The notes under the pieces: generated by a model | What the model was told of the DNA's origin: nothing | What the model saw: only the letters and a program-made list of their open reading frames with translations | Databases searched by the model: none | Shown here: piece by piece, positions 8,758 through 17,938 of the stretch | Numbering within the stretch: the stretch's first letter is position 1 | Layout: the number at the start of each line of letters is the position of its first letter | Translations under genes and position numbers: made by a program | Source: Shackletoniella antarctica | GTDB lineage: Bacteria; Cyanobacteriota; Cyanobacteriia; Phormidesmidales; Phormidesmidaceae | DNA length: 60,943 nucleotides | Assembly: GCA_003241845.1 (NCBI GenBank) | Contig: QBMN01000003.1 | Location: 1-60,943, forward strand | Direction: 5' to 3'

Positions 8758-11298
8758 ATGAAGGCAATTCAGGAACTTGTGGCTGCGGTCGAGCGCTGGT
8801 GGGTGGCAGACCAACGGGCCGCCAAGGCAGTGTCCGCTCGGTCTACCGTCAGCCCAAGAGCGCAGTCTGACCTAGATTCTGAACCGCTGGGCCAGGGCAG
8901 AATTGCTCCTGCCGCCAGTCGCCTCAGCCCGCTGGCGGTGACTCGGCCCCTGCCCTGTCGCCCCCTGCGGCGGGGCAAAAACATTCGCCATCCCCGCCTA
9001 GCCTTTGCCCTCACGGCCCTGGGCCTGACCGCTATTTTGGGCCAGCGCTTCTACAATCAGCCCGGCCTCCAGGTGGGCAGTGTGGCCCCCAGCACCATTT
9101 TTGCCCCCGCCGATGCTCGGGTAGAAGACCGAGAAACCACTGAAGAGCGCCGCCGCGATGCCCGCAATGGTGCCCTGCGGGTGCTGCGGGTCGAAAGCAC
9201 CACCGACGAAGCGGTGCTGCGATCGCTCAACAATCTCACCACCCAGGTGGGCGACATTCGCCGTCAGGCCGGGAACGTGCCCTTTGCCTCCACTGGCGTG
9301 CTGTCCACCGATGTCCAGCTCTACCTGCGCCGCTCCGACGATGCCACCTGGCTAAAGCTGCGCAGCATCATTGACCCCCTGGCTACCGACAACTCCACCC
9401 CAGGGATTCGCGGTGAGCGCATTGAGCTAGATGCGCTCATACGCAACCAAACCATCACCCCTGACCAGCAGGCAGCCCTGGGTGAACTGTGGGCCTATGG
9501 CCAGCGCACCAGCAGTCAAGAGTTTGCTCAACTGCTGGCCTCGGTAGAAAAAGCCCGCCAGGGCTACCAGCAGGCCATGGCCAATCTGACGCTGCTAGCT
9601 GCCCAGACCGAGGGGGTCTCAGAGGTACCCCAGCTGTTTGATGTCAGCATCCAAGACTGGGCCAACGCCCAGGTCGAAATCCGCAATGCAGCGGAGCGTA
9701 TGCTGGCCCAAGGGATTGCCTCTGGTCTGCCCCCAGACGTGCTCAACCGAGCGGCCTATCTACAGCTCAAAGACAATCTCCCCCGGCCCGTGGAGCCACT
9801 GGCGCGAGAAATTTTGCTGTCAACCCTTCAGCCCAACCTGGTCGAAGACAGCGATCGCAGCCGCCTCCAGGCCGACATGGCCGCCGAGGCCGTCAAGCCT
9901 TTATACGTAGAAGTGCAGCAGGGCGAACTGATTGTGGCGGCAGGTGACACCATTACCCAAAGCAACTTTGTGCTGCTCGACAGCTTTAACCTCAGCCAGC
10001 GCCGGTTTAACTACTGGGGCCTGGCCATGTTTGGGGGCCTAGTGGCGGGCAGTGTCGGTATGTTTTTGCTGATTGAACGCTGGGTGCCCCAGCGCCTGCG
10101 GCAGCAAGACTACTTTTTGCTCACCGTCATGGTCGCCAGCACCGGCGTTATGAGAATGGTTGGGGTGGCCGCCTACGGACTACCCGCCATCGGCCTGCTG
10201 GCGGGCAGTTTTTATGGCCCGGTGCTGGGGGGTACCCTGGTGGTGCTGGCGGCAGTGCTGCTGCCGGTGGGTTCGGCGGTGGGCAGTATTTCGTTTATGG
10301 CGGGGGCAGCGGGGGCCTTGGTGTGCAGCCTGCTGGCCGGGCGCATGCGATCGCGCGAAGAGCTGGCCCTGGTAGGGGGTGGCGTGGGCCTCACCCAGGG
10401 GGTGGTCTACCTGCTACTGACGCTGATCGTCAGCCCGGTTTCGCTGATCTCGGCCTGGTCGGGCATGCTCACCGGGGCGGCTCTCCAGGGCATCTACGGC
10501 GTCATTTCCAGCATTGCCGCCCTGGGCCTCAGCCCCTACCTCGAACACCTGTTTGATCTGGTGACGCCAATTCGCCTGGCCGAACTGTCAAACCCCAACC
10601 GGCCCATGCTCAAGCGGCTGGCTTCAGAAGCTCCAGGCACCTTCCAGCACACGGTCTTTGTGTCGAGCCTGGCCGAAGCCGCCGCCCGCGCCCTGGGCTG
10701 CAATGTAGAACTGGTGCGGGCGGGCACCCTCTACCACGACATCGGCAAGATGCACGACCCCCAGGGATTCATCGAAAACCAGATGGGTGGCCCCAACAAG
10801 CACGACGACATCAACGACCCCTGGCTCAGCGCCGACATTATCAAAAAGCACGTCACCGAGGGCATCGTCATGGCCCGCAAGTGCCGCCTGCCCAAGGCGG
10901 TGCGCTCGTTTATCCCTGAGCACCAGGGCACCATGCAGATCAGCTTCTTCTACCACCAGGCCCAAGAAATGGCCAAGGAAGACGCCACCATCACCGTCAA
11001 AGAGGCCGACTTCCGCTACGATGGCCCGGTTCCCCAGTCGCCAGAGACCGGCATTGTCATGCTGGCCGACTCCTGCGAGGCAGCGCTGCGATCGCTCACC
11101 GACGCCACCCCCGACGAAGCCCTGGCCATGGTCAACCGGATTTTGCGCGCCCGTTGGAAAGATAACCAGCTGGTAGAATCGGGCCTGACCCGCGACCACA
11201 TGACCCTGATCGCCGAAATATTCGTGCAGGTGTGGCAGCAGTACAACCACAAGCGCATCGCTTACCCGAAGGCGGCGCTGACGCCGAAGGCGGGGTAA
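8758..11298 (+). CDS. PgpH/YqfF-type 7TM-HD phosphohydrolase (c-di-AMP phosphodiesterase)
   Basis: An 846-residue membrane protein. An N-terminal cytoplasmic stretch is followed by one helix (FALTALGLTAILGQRF), an extracytoplasmic 7TMR-HDED region of about 300 residues, seven helices from about residue 415 to 600, and a C-terminal HD hydrolase domain. The HD motifs are visible as GTFQHTVFVSSLAE, LYHDIGKMHDP and the downstream ADSCEAALRSLTD. Family members hydrolyse cyclic di-AMP, so this gene probably lowers c-di-AMP, which in cyanobacteria affects osmotic and night-time physiology. Its length is typical. A perfect TATAAT at 8557-8562 lies 195 nt upstream but without a clear -35 box. Confidence 0.9.
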   Translation: MKAIQELVAAVERWWVADQRAAKAVSARSTVSPRAQSDLDSEPLGQGRIAPAASRLSPLAVTRPLPCRPLRRGKNIRHPRLAFALTALGLTAILGQRFYNQPGLQVGSVAPSTIFAPADARVEDRETTEERRRDARNGALRVLRVESTTDEAVLRSLNNLTTQVGDIRRQAGNVPFASTGVLSTDVQLYLRRSDDATWLKLRSIIDPLATDNSTPGIRGERIELDALIRNQTITPDQQAALGELWAYGQRTSSQEFAQLLASVEKARQGYQQAMANLTLLAAQTEGVSEVPQLFDVSIQDWANAQVEIRNAAERMLAQGIASGLPPDVLNRAAYLQLKDNLPRPVEPLAREILLSTLQPNLVEDSDRSRLQADMAAEAVKPLYVEVQQGELIVAAGDTITQSNFVLLDSFNLSQRRFNYWGLAMFGGLVAGSVGMFLLIERWVPQRLRQQDYFLLTVMVASTGVMRMVGVAAYGLPAIGLLAGSFYGPVLGGTLVVLAAVLLPVGSAVGSISFMAGAAGALVCSLLAGRMRSREELALVGGGVGLTQGVVYLLLTLIVSPVSLISAWSGMLTGAALQGIYGVISSIAALGLSPYLEHLFDLVTPIRLAELSNPNRPMLKRLASEAPGTFQHTVFVSSLAEAAARALGCNVELVRAGTLYHDIGKMHDPQGFIENQMGGPNKHDDINDPWLSADIIKKHVTEGIVMARKCRLPKAVRSFIPEHQGTMQISFFYHQAQEMAKEDATITVKEADFRYDGPVPQSPETGIVMLADSCEAALRSLTDATPDEALAMVNRILRARWKDNQLVESGLTRDHMTLIAEIFVQVWQQYNHKRIAYPKAALTPKAG

Positions 11299-11389
11299 GC
11301 TAAGTCTTAGCATGGGCAGGTGAGTGAGTAGACGACTAGCCGTTTCCCTTAAAAATACCTAGTATGGGGCAGCATGGAGAAGACTTGAG

Positions 11390-11944
11390 TTGACAACGGC
11401 CGCACAGTACCAAGCCATGATTCAAGCTCTGCAATGGGATGAACTACGATCACTTTGGCGGGGTATTGAGCAGCGTAATACTCCTGGTTGGGATCAGGGC
11501 AAAGCTTTCGAATACCTGGTTTTACGGGCTTTTGAGCTAGATGGAGCCGATGTTAGATATTCTTACAGCGTTAAGCTATTTGGGGAAGAAGTTGAGCAGA
11601 TAGATGGGGTTGTTTACTGCTCTGGGCTTGCTTGCTTGCTTGAAAGCAAAGATTTCACAGAGAATGTGAATGTAGACATTGCTCCAATCGCCAAACTCCG
11701 CAATCAGCTTTTGCGACGTCCTGCCAGCACCCTCGGCCTAATTATTAGCCGAACAGGGTTTACTGACCCAGCCCGCCATCTCTCATATTTTTCATTGCCT
11801 CAGACTATTCTTCTGTGGAGCGGCGAGGAGATGAAATATGCCCTAGAACAAGAAAGAATGTGCGATCTGCTGTTGCTCAAGTACCGGGTGTGTGTAGAAG
11901 ATGGCTTGCCTGACTATGATGTTCGAGAGAGGGATATTCCATGA
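11390..11944 (+). CDS. PD-(D/E)XK restriction-endonuclease-like protein
   Basis: A 184-residue protein, TTG start at 11390 with GGAGAAG upstream; an ATG at 11417 is an alternative. Residues Glu41 (GKAFEYLV), Asp72 (EQIDGVVY) and Glu85-x-Lys87 (CLLESKDF) form the E-D-ExK catalytic pattern of Mrr/NERD-like nucleases. The stop overlaps the ATG of the next gene by 4 nt (ATGA), so the pair is translationally coupled. Base composition is visibly AT-richer than the flanking genes and no HIP1 octamer occurs, suggesting recent acquisition. Likely a DNA-cleaving defence effector; target unknown. Confidence 0.75.
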   Translation: MTTAAQYQAMIQALQWDELRSLWRGIEQRNTPGWDQGKAFEYLVLRAFELDGADVRYSYSVKLFGEEVEQIDGVVYCSGLACLLESKDFTENVNVDIAPIAKLRNQLLRRPASTLGLIISRTGFTDPARHLSYFSLPQTILLWSGEEMKYALEQERMCDLLLLKYRVCVEDGLPDYDVRERDIP

Positions 11945-12492
11945 CAGCTTATCTAGTCTGTGAGGGTGAGCGCGATGCCAGGTTATTAACCCATATCTTG
12001 CCTAAGGAACTTCTAGAGACAGTTGAGATTATTCCTGCGGGTGGGCTCTCCGCTGTCAAGTCACTTGCCCGTTCCCTGCTTGTTCGTCGCCATGCGCCCG
12101 TCGCAGTTGTGATAGATTCAGACTCCCTTGAGACAGCGCAAATTGAAGCGCGGTCTAAAGATGTTCGAGACATTATTGGTGGAGTCTCCGCCAACACTCC
12201 CTTTAGAGTGATTTTGGCTGTCCCTACTCTTTGGATGGTTTTTTTCGATGACATTTCCCTGCTTTCTCAGATGCTAGGCTATGTGCCCTCTCATGAACTA
12301 TTGATGCTGGCAACATACCAGCCTCGGCAAGCACTAGTACAACTGGTTTTAAAGTCGGAAAAATATCAGGACGAAGATCAGCTCATCGAGCAAATGACAG
12401 ATCAAGAGGCTGAAATATTCCGCCAAACACTAGTCATTAAAGACATTATTCAGTTTTTTCAATCAGTGCGAGAGACCGTAAAGACCATATAA
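11941..12492 (+). CDS. Stand-alone TOPRIM-domain protein paired with the nuclease
   Basis: A 183-residue protein whose N-terminal ~90 residues match the TOPRIM fold: acidic Glu8 in LVCEGERDARLL, the glycine turn AGGLSAVKSLA around residue 34, and the DxD motif VVIDSDS (Asp59, Asp61). These are the metal-binding residues of OLD-like nucleases, primases and topoisomerases. No ATPase domain is attached, unlike GajA or OLD proteins. The C-terminal half is helical and unrecognised. It starts inside the nuclease stop codon (ATGA) and shares its AT-rich composition, so the two are best read as one two-gene module. Confidence 0.75.
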   Translation: MTAYLVCEGERDARLLTHILPKELLETVEIIPAGGLSAVKSLARSLLVRRHAPVAVVIDSDSLETAQIEARSKDVRDIIGGVSANTPFRVILAVPTLWMVFFDDISLLSQMLGYVPSHELLMLATYQPRQALVQLVLKSEKYQDEDQLIEQMTDQEAEIFRQTLVIKDIIQFFQSVRETVKTI

Positions 12493-12572
12493 GAGGCACT
12501 CAAAGCCAGATCTGTATTGTCAATCGATGAGAACATCAATGAGAACGAGGTGTTTCTTTATTCTCGATAACT

Positions 12573-13535
12573 ATGCTCGGCTATCTGATTAAACGCCTGC
12601 TGATTGCCCTTCCCACCCTGCTGGCGATTAGCGCCGTGATCTTCTTTATTCTGGCCCTGGCACCGACGAATCCCCTGGGCGATCTGGCCACGAACCCCTC
12701 GATTACGCCGGAGGTGCGAGAGAATATTCGGCGATCGCTCGGCCTTGACCAGCCCATCCCCATTCGCTACCTAAAGTGGACGATCGCATTGTTTAGCGGC
12801 AACCTGGGCTATTCCTTCACCAGTCGGCTGCCGGTGGCCGACTTGATTGCCCAGCGGCTGCCGGTGACGCTGTGGGTGATTGGGGTGGCCTACCTGCTGA
12901 GCGTGGCCCTGGCTCTGCCCCTGGGGATATTTGCGGCCCTGCGTCACAACACCTGGGTTGACCGGGCCATTACCACGGTGGCGTTTATGGGGTTTTCGAC
13001 GCCGCCGTTTTTTTCGGGGCTGGTGCTGATTATTGTGCTCAGCGTGCGGCTGGGCTGGCTGCCGTTTATCTACGACAACACCCTGGTGGTGCGAGATTTT
13101 GCCAGTTTTACCCAGTGGCTGCGGCAGTCGATCATGCCGATTGTCACTCTGGTGCTGTTTCAGACGGCGGTGCTGCTGCGGTTTGTGCGGGCCGCCATGC
13201 TCGAAGAAATACCGCAGAACTATGTGAAAACTGCGCGGGCGAAGGGGCTGGGCCGCTGGCGCATCGTTACGCTGCACATGCTGCGCAACGCGCTGATGCC
13301 GGTGGTGACCCTGGTGGCGCTGGATATTCCAACCATTTTTACCGGGGCGATCGTCACCGAGCAGGTGTTTCGGGTGCCGGGCATTGGGGCGCTGCTGATC
13401 GAGTCGATCTACCGGGGCGATACGCCGGTAGTGATGGCGATCGCCTTTATCTACGCCGTGCTGGTGGTGAGCTTTAACCTGGCGGCAGATCTGCTCTACG
13501 GGGTGATTGACCCCAGGGTGCGCTATGGCCATTGA
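12573..13535 (+). CDS. ABC transporter permease, DppB/OppB type
   Basis: A 320-residue inner-membrane permease of the dipeptide/oligopeptide/nickel family. The N-terminus MLGYLIKRLLIALPTLLAISAVIFFIL is the classical first helix of DppB-type proteins, followed by the periplasmic segment and BPD domain. The coupling-helix region with NYVKTARAKGLGRWRIVTLHMLRNALMPVV (EAA loop) is intact. The next permease overlaps its 3' end by 11 nt. No substrate-binding protein or ATPase gene is adjacent, so the substrate cannot be told from this window. Confidence 0.92.
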   Translation: MLGYLIKRLLIALPTLLAISAVIFFILALAPTNPLGDLATNPSITPEVRENIRRSLGLDQPIPIRYLKWTIALFSGNLGYSFTSRLPVADLIAQRLPVTLWVIGVAYLLSVALALPLGIFAALRHNTWVDRAITTVAFMGFSTPPFFSGLVLIIVLSVRLGWLPFIYDNTLVVRDFASFTQWLRQSIMPIVTLVLFQTAVLLRFVRAAMLEEIPQNYVKTARAKGLGRWRIVTLHMLRNALMPVVTLVALDIPTIFTGAIVTEQVFRVPGIGALLIESIYRGDTPVVMAIAFIYAVLVVSFNLAADLLYGVIDPRVRYGH

Positions 13536-14451
13536 CTCAGACATCGCCGCTGAAAAGTTGGTAGTGCCCGAGATTGCGGCTCCGGTAGAGAAGCACCGGG
13601 CTTGGGGCAGGCTATGGGGCGACCCGGTGGCCCGGCTGGCCCTGGCGGTGCTGGTGGGGCTGGTGGGGGCGATCGCCCTTGGCCCCCTGCTCTACTCGGC
13701 CTCCCCCAGCGCCATCGACTTTGGCCGCGCCTTTTTGCCCCCCGGCTGGGGCCAACCCCTGGGCACCAACGACCTGGGCCAAGACCAGCTGGCCCGGCTG
13801 CTAATTGGGGGCCGCATTTCTTTGGCGGTGGGGCTGGCGGCGACCCTGGTGGGCATTAGCCTGGGGGTGGGCATTGGTGCGGTGGCCGGGTTCTACGGCG
13901 GCTGGGTGGATGGGGTGCTAATGCGTTTGACCGACCTATTTTTGGCCCTGCCTCAGCTGCCCCTGGTGCTGCTGGTGGTCTATCTGTTTGGCGACCCGGT
14001 GCGCCGCGCCCTGGGGGCCGAGCGGGGGATTTTTTTGCTGGTAGTGCTGGTGATTGGCGTGCTCAACTGGATGTCGGTGGCGCGGCTGGTGCGGGCGGGC
14101 TTCTTGAGCCTCAAGCAGCGCACCTTTGTGCAGGCGGCGGTGGCCCTGGGGGCTAGGCCCTGGGGCATTGTGAAAAGTCACCTGCTGCCCAATATTCTTG
14201 GCCCGGTGATTGTGGCGGCCACCATCGGCGTGGGCAACGCGCTGCTGGCCGAGTCTACCCTGAGCTTTCTCGGCGTGGGCTTTCCGCCCGATGTGCCCAC
14301 CTGGGGGCGCATGCTCTACGACGCCCAAAACTACATCGAGAGCGCCCCCTACCTGGTGCTGGCCCCTGGTCTGGCGATTTTTTTGACGGTGCTGTGTATC
14401 AATACCCTGGGCGATCGCCTGCGGGATAGTTTGGACCCGACGAGTCGGTGA
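13525..14451 (+). CDS. ABC transporter permease, DppC/OppC type
   Basis: Partner of the preceding DppB-type permease. ATG 13525 is chosen because AGGGTG lies about 8 nt upstream and the start overlaps the upstream stop by 11 nt, a typical coupled arrangement. It has an N-terminal helix (LALAVLVGLVGAIALGPLLY), the GTNDLGQDQLARLLIGGRISLAVG signature of DppC proteins and the EAA loop QAAVALGARPWGIVKSHLLPNILGPV. About 309 residues, normal for the family. Together they form a heterodimeric peptide-type importer channel; binding protein and ATPases must be elsewhere. Confidence 0.92.
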   Translation: MAIDSDIAAEKLVVPEIAAPVEKHRAWGRLWGDPVARLALAVLVGLVGAIALGPLLYSASPSAIDFGRAFLPPGWGQPLGTNDLGQDQLARLLIGGRISLAVGLAATLVGISLGVGIGAVAGFYGGWVDGVLMRLTDLFLALPQLPLVLLVVYLFGDPVRRALGAERGIFLLVVLVIGVLNWMSVARLVRAGFLSLKQRTFVQAAVALGARPWGIVKSHLLPNILGPVIVAATIGVGNALLAESTLSFLGVGFPPDVPTWGRMLYDAQNYIESAPYLVLAPGLAIFLTVLCINTLGDRLRDSLDPTSR

Positions 14452-14487
14452 GTCGGTAAGAGCTTGGGTTGAGGCGTTGGGGCGTTG

Positions 14488-14513
14488 GGGCGCACTGCTG
14501 TGCGCCCATACGG
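14488..14513. repeat. Palindromic repeat family, copy 1
   Basis: GGGCGCAC / GTGCGCCC stem with loop TGCT and the tail ATACGG, 37 nt after the dppC-like stop. Part of a family of five related palindromes with a CCCTAC(GG)-like tail in this window. Confidence 0.6.
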
Positions 14514-14588
14514 TGGATTGGCTATCAGCGGTAGACTAGTCTTGTTGGCCAGTTCCTATCGGCTTGGCTCTACTGGGCACTCTCCTCA

Positions 14589-15428
14589 ATGGCTCCTCCC
14601 CATCATCAGCTGCTCACCCAGGTGGCCCGGATGTTTCCGGATGCGCTGTTCTACGCGCCGACCCAGGTGCCCCTGGTGGCGCTCACCATCGACGATGTGC
14701 CGACGCCGGGGGAGTGTGACGATGCCTCGACCCGGTTGATTCTCAAGGCTCTCGATACCTACAACCGCACCGCCAAGCATCCGGTGCGGGCCACCTTTTT
14801 TGTCATCACCGATCACTTCAACCCCGGCAGCACCATTCTGCAAGAGATTCTCGCGGGGGGGCACGAAATTGCCAACCACGGCACCACCGACACCACGCCA
14901 GCGATCTTGCAGCCGGCCCAGTTTGCCCGCCACTTTCAAGAGGCCCACGATCGCATCACCGACCTCACCCAGCAGCCGATTCGCTGGTATCGACCGGGGC
15001 GGGGCCTCTACAACCGGGGCATGGTCGATCACATTCGCCTCACCCCCGGCTATGAGTCGCTGGTGGCCCTAGCCTCGATGATTCCCTTCGACACCATGCA
15101 GCGGCTGAGCACCCCCAACCTCAACACCTGGTATTTGGCACAGTTTATTTTTCCGGGGGCGATTTTTGTCATGCACGGCGGCTCGATGGCGCGCTGTGTG
15201 CAGACGGCCCAGGCGCTACCCGGCCTGCTCCGGCTGATTGACCACCAGGGCTACCGGGTGGTTACGCTCTCAGAGCTGTACGACAGCCTGGCCCCCTCAA
15301 CGGCTAGCCCGGCCCTAGACGCTACAGACGCTACAGCCGCTACAGCCGCTACAGCAGAAACTCCCGCAGAGCCACCGCCACCCCATCGGCCTCTACCCCC
15401 GGCGCCACCCAGTCGGCCCCCTGCTTGA
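14589..15428 (+). CDS. Polysaccharide deacetylase (NodB-homology, CE4)
   Basis: A 279-residue protein with the CE4 motifs: motif 1 VALTIDDVPTPGE (catalytic base and metal Asp), motif 2 HEIANHGTTD, motif 3 RWYRPGRGLYN. It probably removes acetyl groups from a cell-wall or exopolysaccharide amino sugar. No signal peptide is seen at this start. The last ~30 residues are an Ala-Thr repeat (9-bp DNA unit, about 15322-15356) followed by a Pro-rich tail; that tail is read from DNA that is the 3' end of the HAD gene on the other strand (overlap 80 nt). The tail is probably non-essential. Confidence 0.85.
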   Translation: MAPPHHQLLTQVARMFPDALFYAPTQVPLVALTIDDVPTPGECDDASTRLILKALDTYNRTAKHPVRATFFVITDHFNPGSTILQEILAGGHEIANHGTTDTTPAILQPAQFARHFQEAHDRITDLTQQPIRWYRPGRGLYNRGMVDHIRLTPGYESLVALASMIPFDTMQRLSTPNLNTWYLAQFIFPGAIFVMHGGSMARCVQTAQALPGLLRLIDHQGYRVVTLSELYDSLAPSTASPALDATDATAATAATAETPAEPPPPHRPLPPAPPSRPPA

Positions 15429-16182
15429 CCGGCTCTGGGGCATCGCCCATGGCCACGCCGATGCCTGCATAGCGCAGCATTTCGAGATCGTTGTAGTTGT
15501 CGCCGATGGTCATCACCTGGTCGCGGGTCAGGCCTAGCAGGTCTTCGGCCAAAAACCGCACCGCCTCGCCTTTGTTGGCCTTGGGGTGGGTGGCCTCAAC
15601 AAAATATTCGACCGATCGCGTCAGGTATAGGTCGTCGGTGGGGTAGCGCTGGCCCAGGTCGCTGAGAATATCGCTGAGCAGGCCAAGGTTGTTGCTCAGG
15701 GTCAGCAGCTTGGTGGTTTCGATGGCGACATTGCCCTTGAGCAGCGCCGCCAGATCTCCCGCCGCCACGGGGCGAATGCCCGATCGCTCGGCGTAGGCTT
15801 CGGTGTCGTCAATCACCGCCCGCACGTGGAGCTGGTCGTCGATATAGAGGTGAATCGACAGGTCGCCCCCGGCTTCCATCGGAGCCAGGTAGGTGAGCAG
15901 CTCTAGGGCCAGCTGCCGGGGCAGCGGCGTGTGGCGGTGCAGTTTTTGCGTGTTGGGGTCTTTGATGAAAGCCCCCTGGTAGGCCATCAGCGGCAGGGTT
16001 GAGCCGACGGTTTGGTAAAACCGCAGGGCCGACTGATACATGCGCCCGGTGGCGATCGCCACCGCCACCCCCCGCTGCTGCACCGCGCGAATCGCCTCCA
16101 TCACGGGCAGGTTAATCTGGTTAGATACGCCAGCCAGGGTGCCGTCGATGTCGAGTACGAGTAGACGAATGTCGGCAGTCAT
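15349..16182 (-). CDS. Cof-type HAD-superfamily phosphatase
   Basis: A 277-residue HAD hydrolase of the Cof/YidA class with a C2B cap. Motif I is LLVLDIDGTLAG (nucleophile Asp), motif II AIATGR, motif III Lys in HPKANKGEAV and motif IV GDNYNDLEMLRYAG. These enzymes dephosphorylate small sugar phosphates or flavin precursors; the substrate is not predictable. It converges on the deacetylase and overlaps its 3' end by 80 nt. ATG at 16182. Confidence 0.88.
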   Translation of the reverse strand: MTADIRLLVLDIDGTLAGVSNQINLPVMEAIRAVQQRGVAVAIATGRMYQSALRFYQTVGSTLPLMAYQGAFIKDPNTQKLHRHTPLPRQLALELLTYLAPMEAGGDLSIHLYIDDQLHVRAVIDDTEAYAERSGIRPVAAGDLAALLKGNVAIETTKLLTLSNNLGLLSDILSDLGQRYPTDDLYLTRSVEYFVEATHPKANKGEAVRFLAEDLLGLTRDQVMTIGDNYNDLEMLRYAGIGVAMGDAPEPVKQGADWVAPGVEADGVAVALREFLL

Positions 16183-16353
16183 GGGGTCAGCCTGTAGAGG
16201 TTTCCGGGTTTATTATCTCTGGCCAGGGCATCAACAAGAGCACCATTCGGGGATAACCATTGAGAAACTCTGGGGCGGTTGGGGCGATCGCGCTGCAAAA
16301 CCCTCCACCCAACCCGCTATCCTAAAACTATGCCGCTACCCATTGAGGATCTG

Positions 16354-17562
16354 ATGGATACCAAGGCCTTTAAGCGCTCTTTAAACCACTCCGACAAGTA
16401 CTTTCGCCAGGGGTTTGGCCACGGCGAAGCGGTGGCCGGGCAAATGCAGACCGAGTACAACAGCGGGCTGATTCAAGAAATTCGCGATCGCAGCTACACC
16501 CTCACTCGCGGCAATGTCACCATCAAGCTAGCCCAGTCCTTTGGCTTTTGCTGGGGGGTCGAGCGGGCCGTGGCCATGGCCTACGAAACCCGCCAGCACT
16601 TCCCCACCGAGCGCATTTGGATCACCAACGAAATCATCCACAACCCCAGCGTCAACCAGCGCCTGAAGGAAATGGCGGTGGAGTTCATTGAAGTCATTGA
16701 TGGCGACAAAGACTTTTCGGGGGTGGGCCAGGGCGACGTGGTGATTCTTCCTGCCTTTGGGGCCAGCGTGCAGGAAATGCAGCTGCTCAACGACAAGCGC
16801 TGCACCATCGTCGACACCACCTGCCCCTGGGTCTCTAAGGTGTGGAACACGGTCGAGAAGCACAAGAAAAAAGACCACACCTCCATCATCCACGGCAAGT
16901 ACAACCACGAAGAAACCGTCGCCACCAGCTCCTTTGCGGGCAAGTACCTGGTGGTGCTGAATTTAGCTCAAGCCAACTACGTGGCCGACTACATTCTCAA
17001 CGGTGGTGATAGAGAAGACTTCATGGCCAAATTTGGCAACGCCTGCTCCGCCGGGTTTGACCCCGACACTGACCTCGATCGCATCGGCGTTGCCAACCAA
17101 ACCACCATGCTCAAGGGCGAAACCGAGCAGATCGGCAAGCTCTTCGAGCATACCCTGCTGAAAAAGTACGGCCCCCAGGCCCTCAACGACCACTTTCTCA
17201 GCTTTAACACCATCTGCGATGCCACCCAAGAGCGCCAAGACGCCATGTTTGAGCTGGTGGATGAAAAGCTCGACCTCATGGTGGTAATCGGCGGCTACAA
17301 CTCGTCCAACACCACCCACCTGCAAGAGATTGCGATCGAGCGCAGCATTCCCTCGTACCACATCGACAGCGCCAGCCGCATTGGCCCCGGCAACCGCATC
17401 GAGCACAAGCTGCTCCACGGCGATATGACCACCACCGAAGGCTGGCTGCCCGATGGCCCGATCACCGTTGGCGTCACCTCCGGCGCGTCGACCCCCGATC
17501 GCTCGGTAGAAGAAACCATCGAGCACATCTTTGCGATTAAGGCCGCTAGGGTCACCGCCTAA
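16354..17562 (+). CDS. ispH: 4-hydroxy-3-methylbut-2-enyl diphosphate reductase
   Basis: Last enzyme of the MEP isoprenoid pathway, an iron-sulfur protein that makes IPP and DMAPP. The start is set at ATG 16354 ([18 protein letters not shown]) because GAGG lies about 6 nt upstream and it matches the long cyanobacterial/plant form; 402 residues. The three cluster cysteines are in [26 protein letters not shown] and [12 protein letters not shown]. The [12 protein letters not shown] motif near the C-terminus is present. It supplies precursors for carotenoids and the chlorophyll tail used by ChlG. Confidence 0.97.
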   Translation: MDTKAFKRSLNHSDKYFRQGFGHGEAVAGQMQTEYNSGLIQEIRDRSYTLTRGNVTIKLAQSFGFCWGVERAVAMAYETRQHFPTERIWITNEIIHNPSVNQRLKEMAVEFIEVIDGDKDFSGVGQGDVVILPAFGASVQEMQLLNDKRCTIVDTTCPWVSKVWNTVEKHKKKDHTSIIHGKYNHEETVATSSFAGKYLVVLNLAQANYVADYILNGGDREDFMAKFGNACSAGFDPDTDLDRIGVANQTTMLKGETEQIGKLFEHTLLKKYGPQALNDHFLSFNTICDATQERQDAMFELVDEKLDLMVVIGGYNSSNTTHLQEIAIERSIPSYHIDSASRIGPGNRIEHKLLHGDMTTTEGWLPDGPITVGVTSGASTPDRSVEETIEHIFAIKAARVTA

Positions 17563-17616
17563 ATTCTGCTCGCCTACCTCTGGTTGCCCAGGGGCGCACA
17601 GCCTGAGATCGATAGC

Positions 17617-17648
17617 CTACCCCAGCGGCATAGCCAGCGCTGGGGTAG
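17617..17648 (+). terminator. Strong hairpin downstream of ispH
   Basis: An 11-bp perfect stem CTACCCCAGCG / CGCTGGGGTAG with a 10-nt loop, 55 nt after the ispH stop. No T-tract follows, so it may be an RNA-stabilising or REP-like hairpin rather than a simple terminator. The remainder of 17563-17938 contains no gene I can support. Confidence 0.5.
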
Positions 17649-17938
17649 AGGTGCGATCGCGGGTGCAATGGCCATCGTTTATTTGCCGTGGCTGAAGTCT
17701 ATCTACAGACACCACCAGACCCCAGCCAAAAGCTTTGCCAATCCACTACCGGCGGTACAGATTGGCAAAGCTGCTCGATTCCAATACAGTGTTGACGCGA
17801 TCAAAATTTGCTTCCCTTTGCCAACCGTTGAAGATCAGGCTGTCTAAAGGGCAAGTTAAGCAGAAACGAGGTTAGCTGCACCGCGTTCAGATACCCCTAT
17901 GCATCTACGGTCAAACCTGGGGATCGATTAACTACCCT

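Noticed and set aside
17584-17847. 87-residue plus-strand frame after ispH
   Set aside because: It runs through a strong hairpin, has no ribosome site and no family-like pattern.
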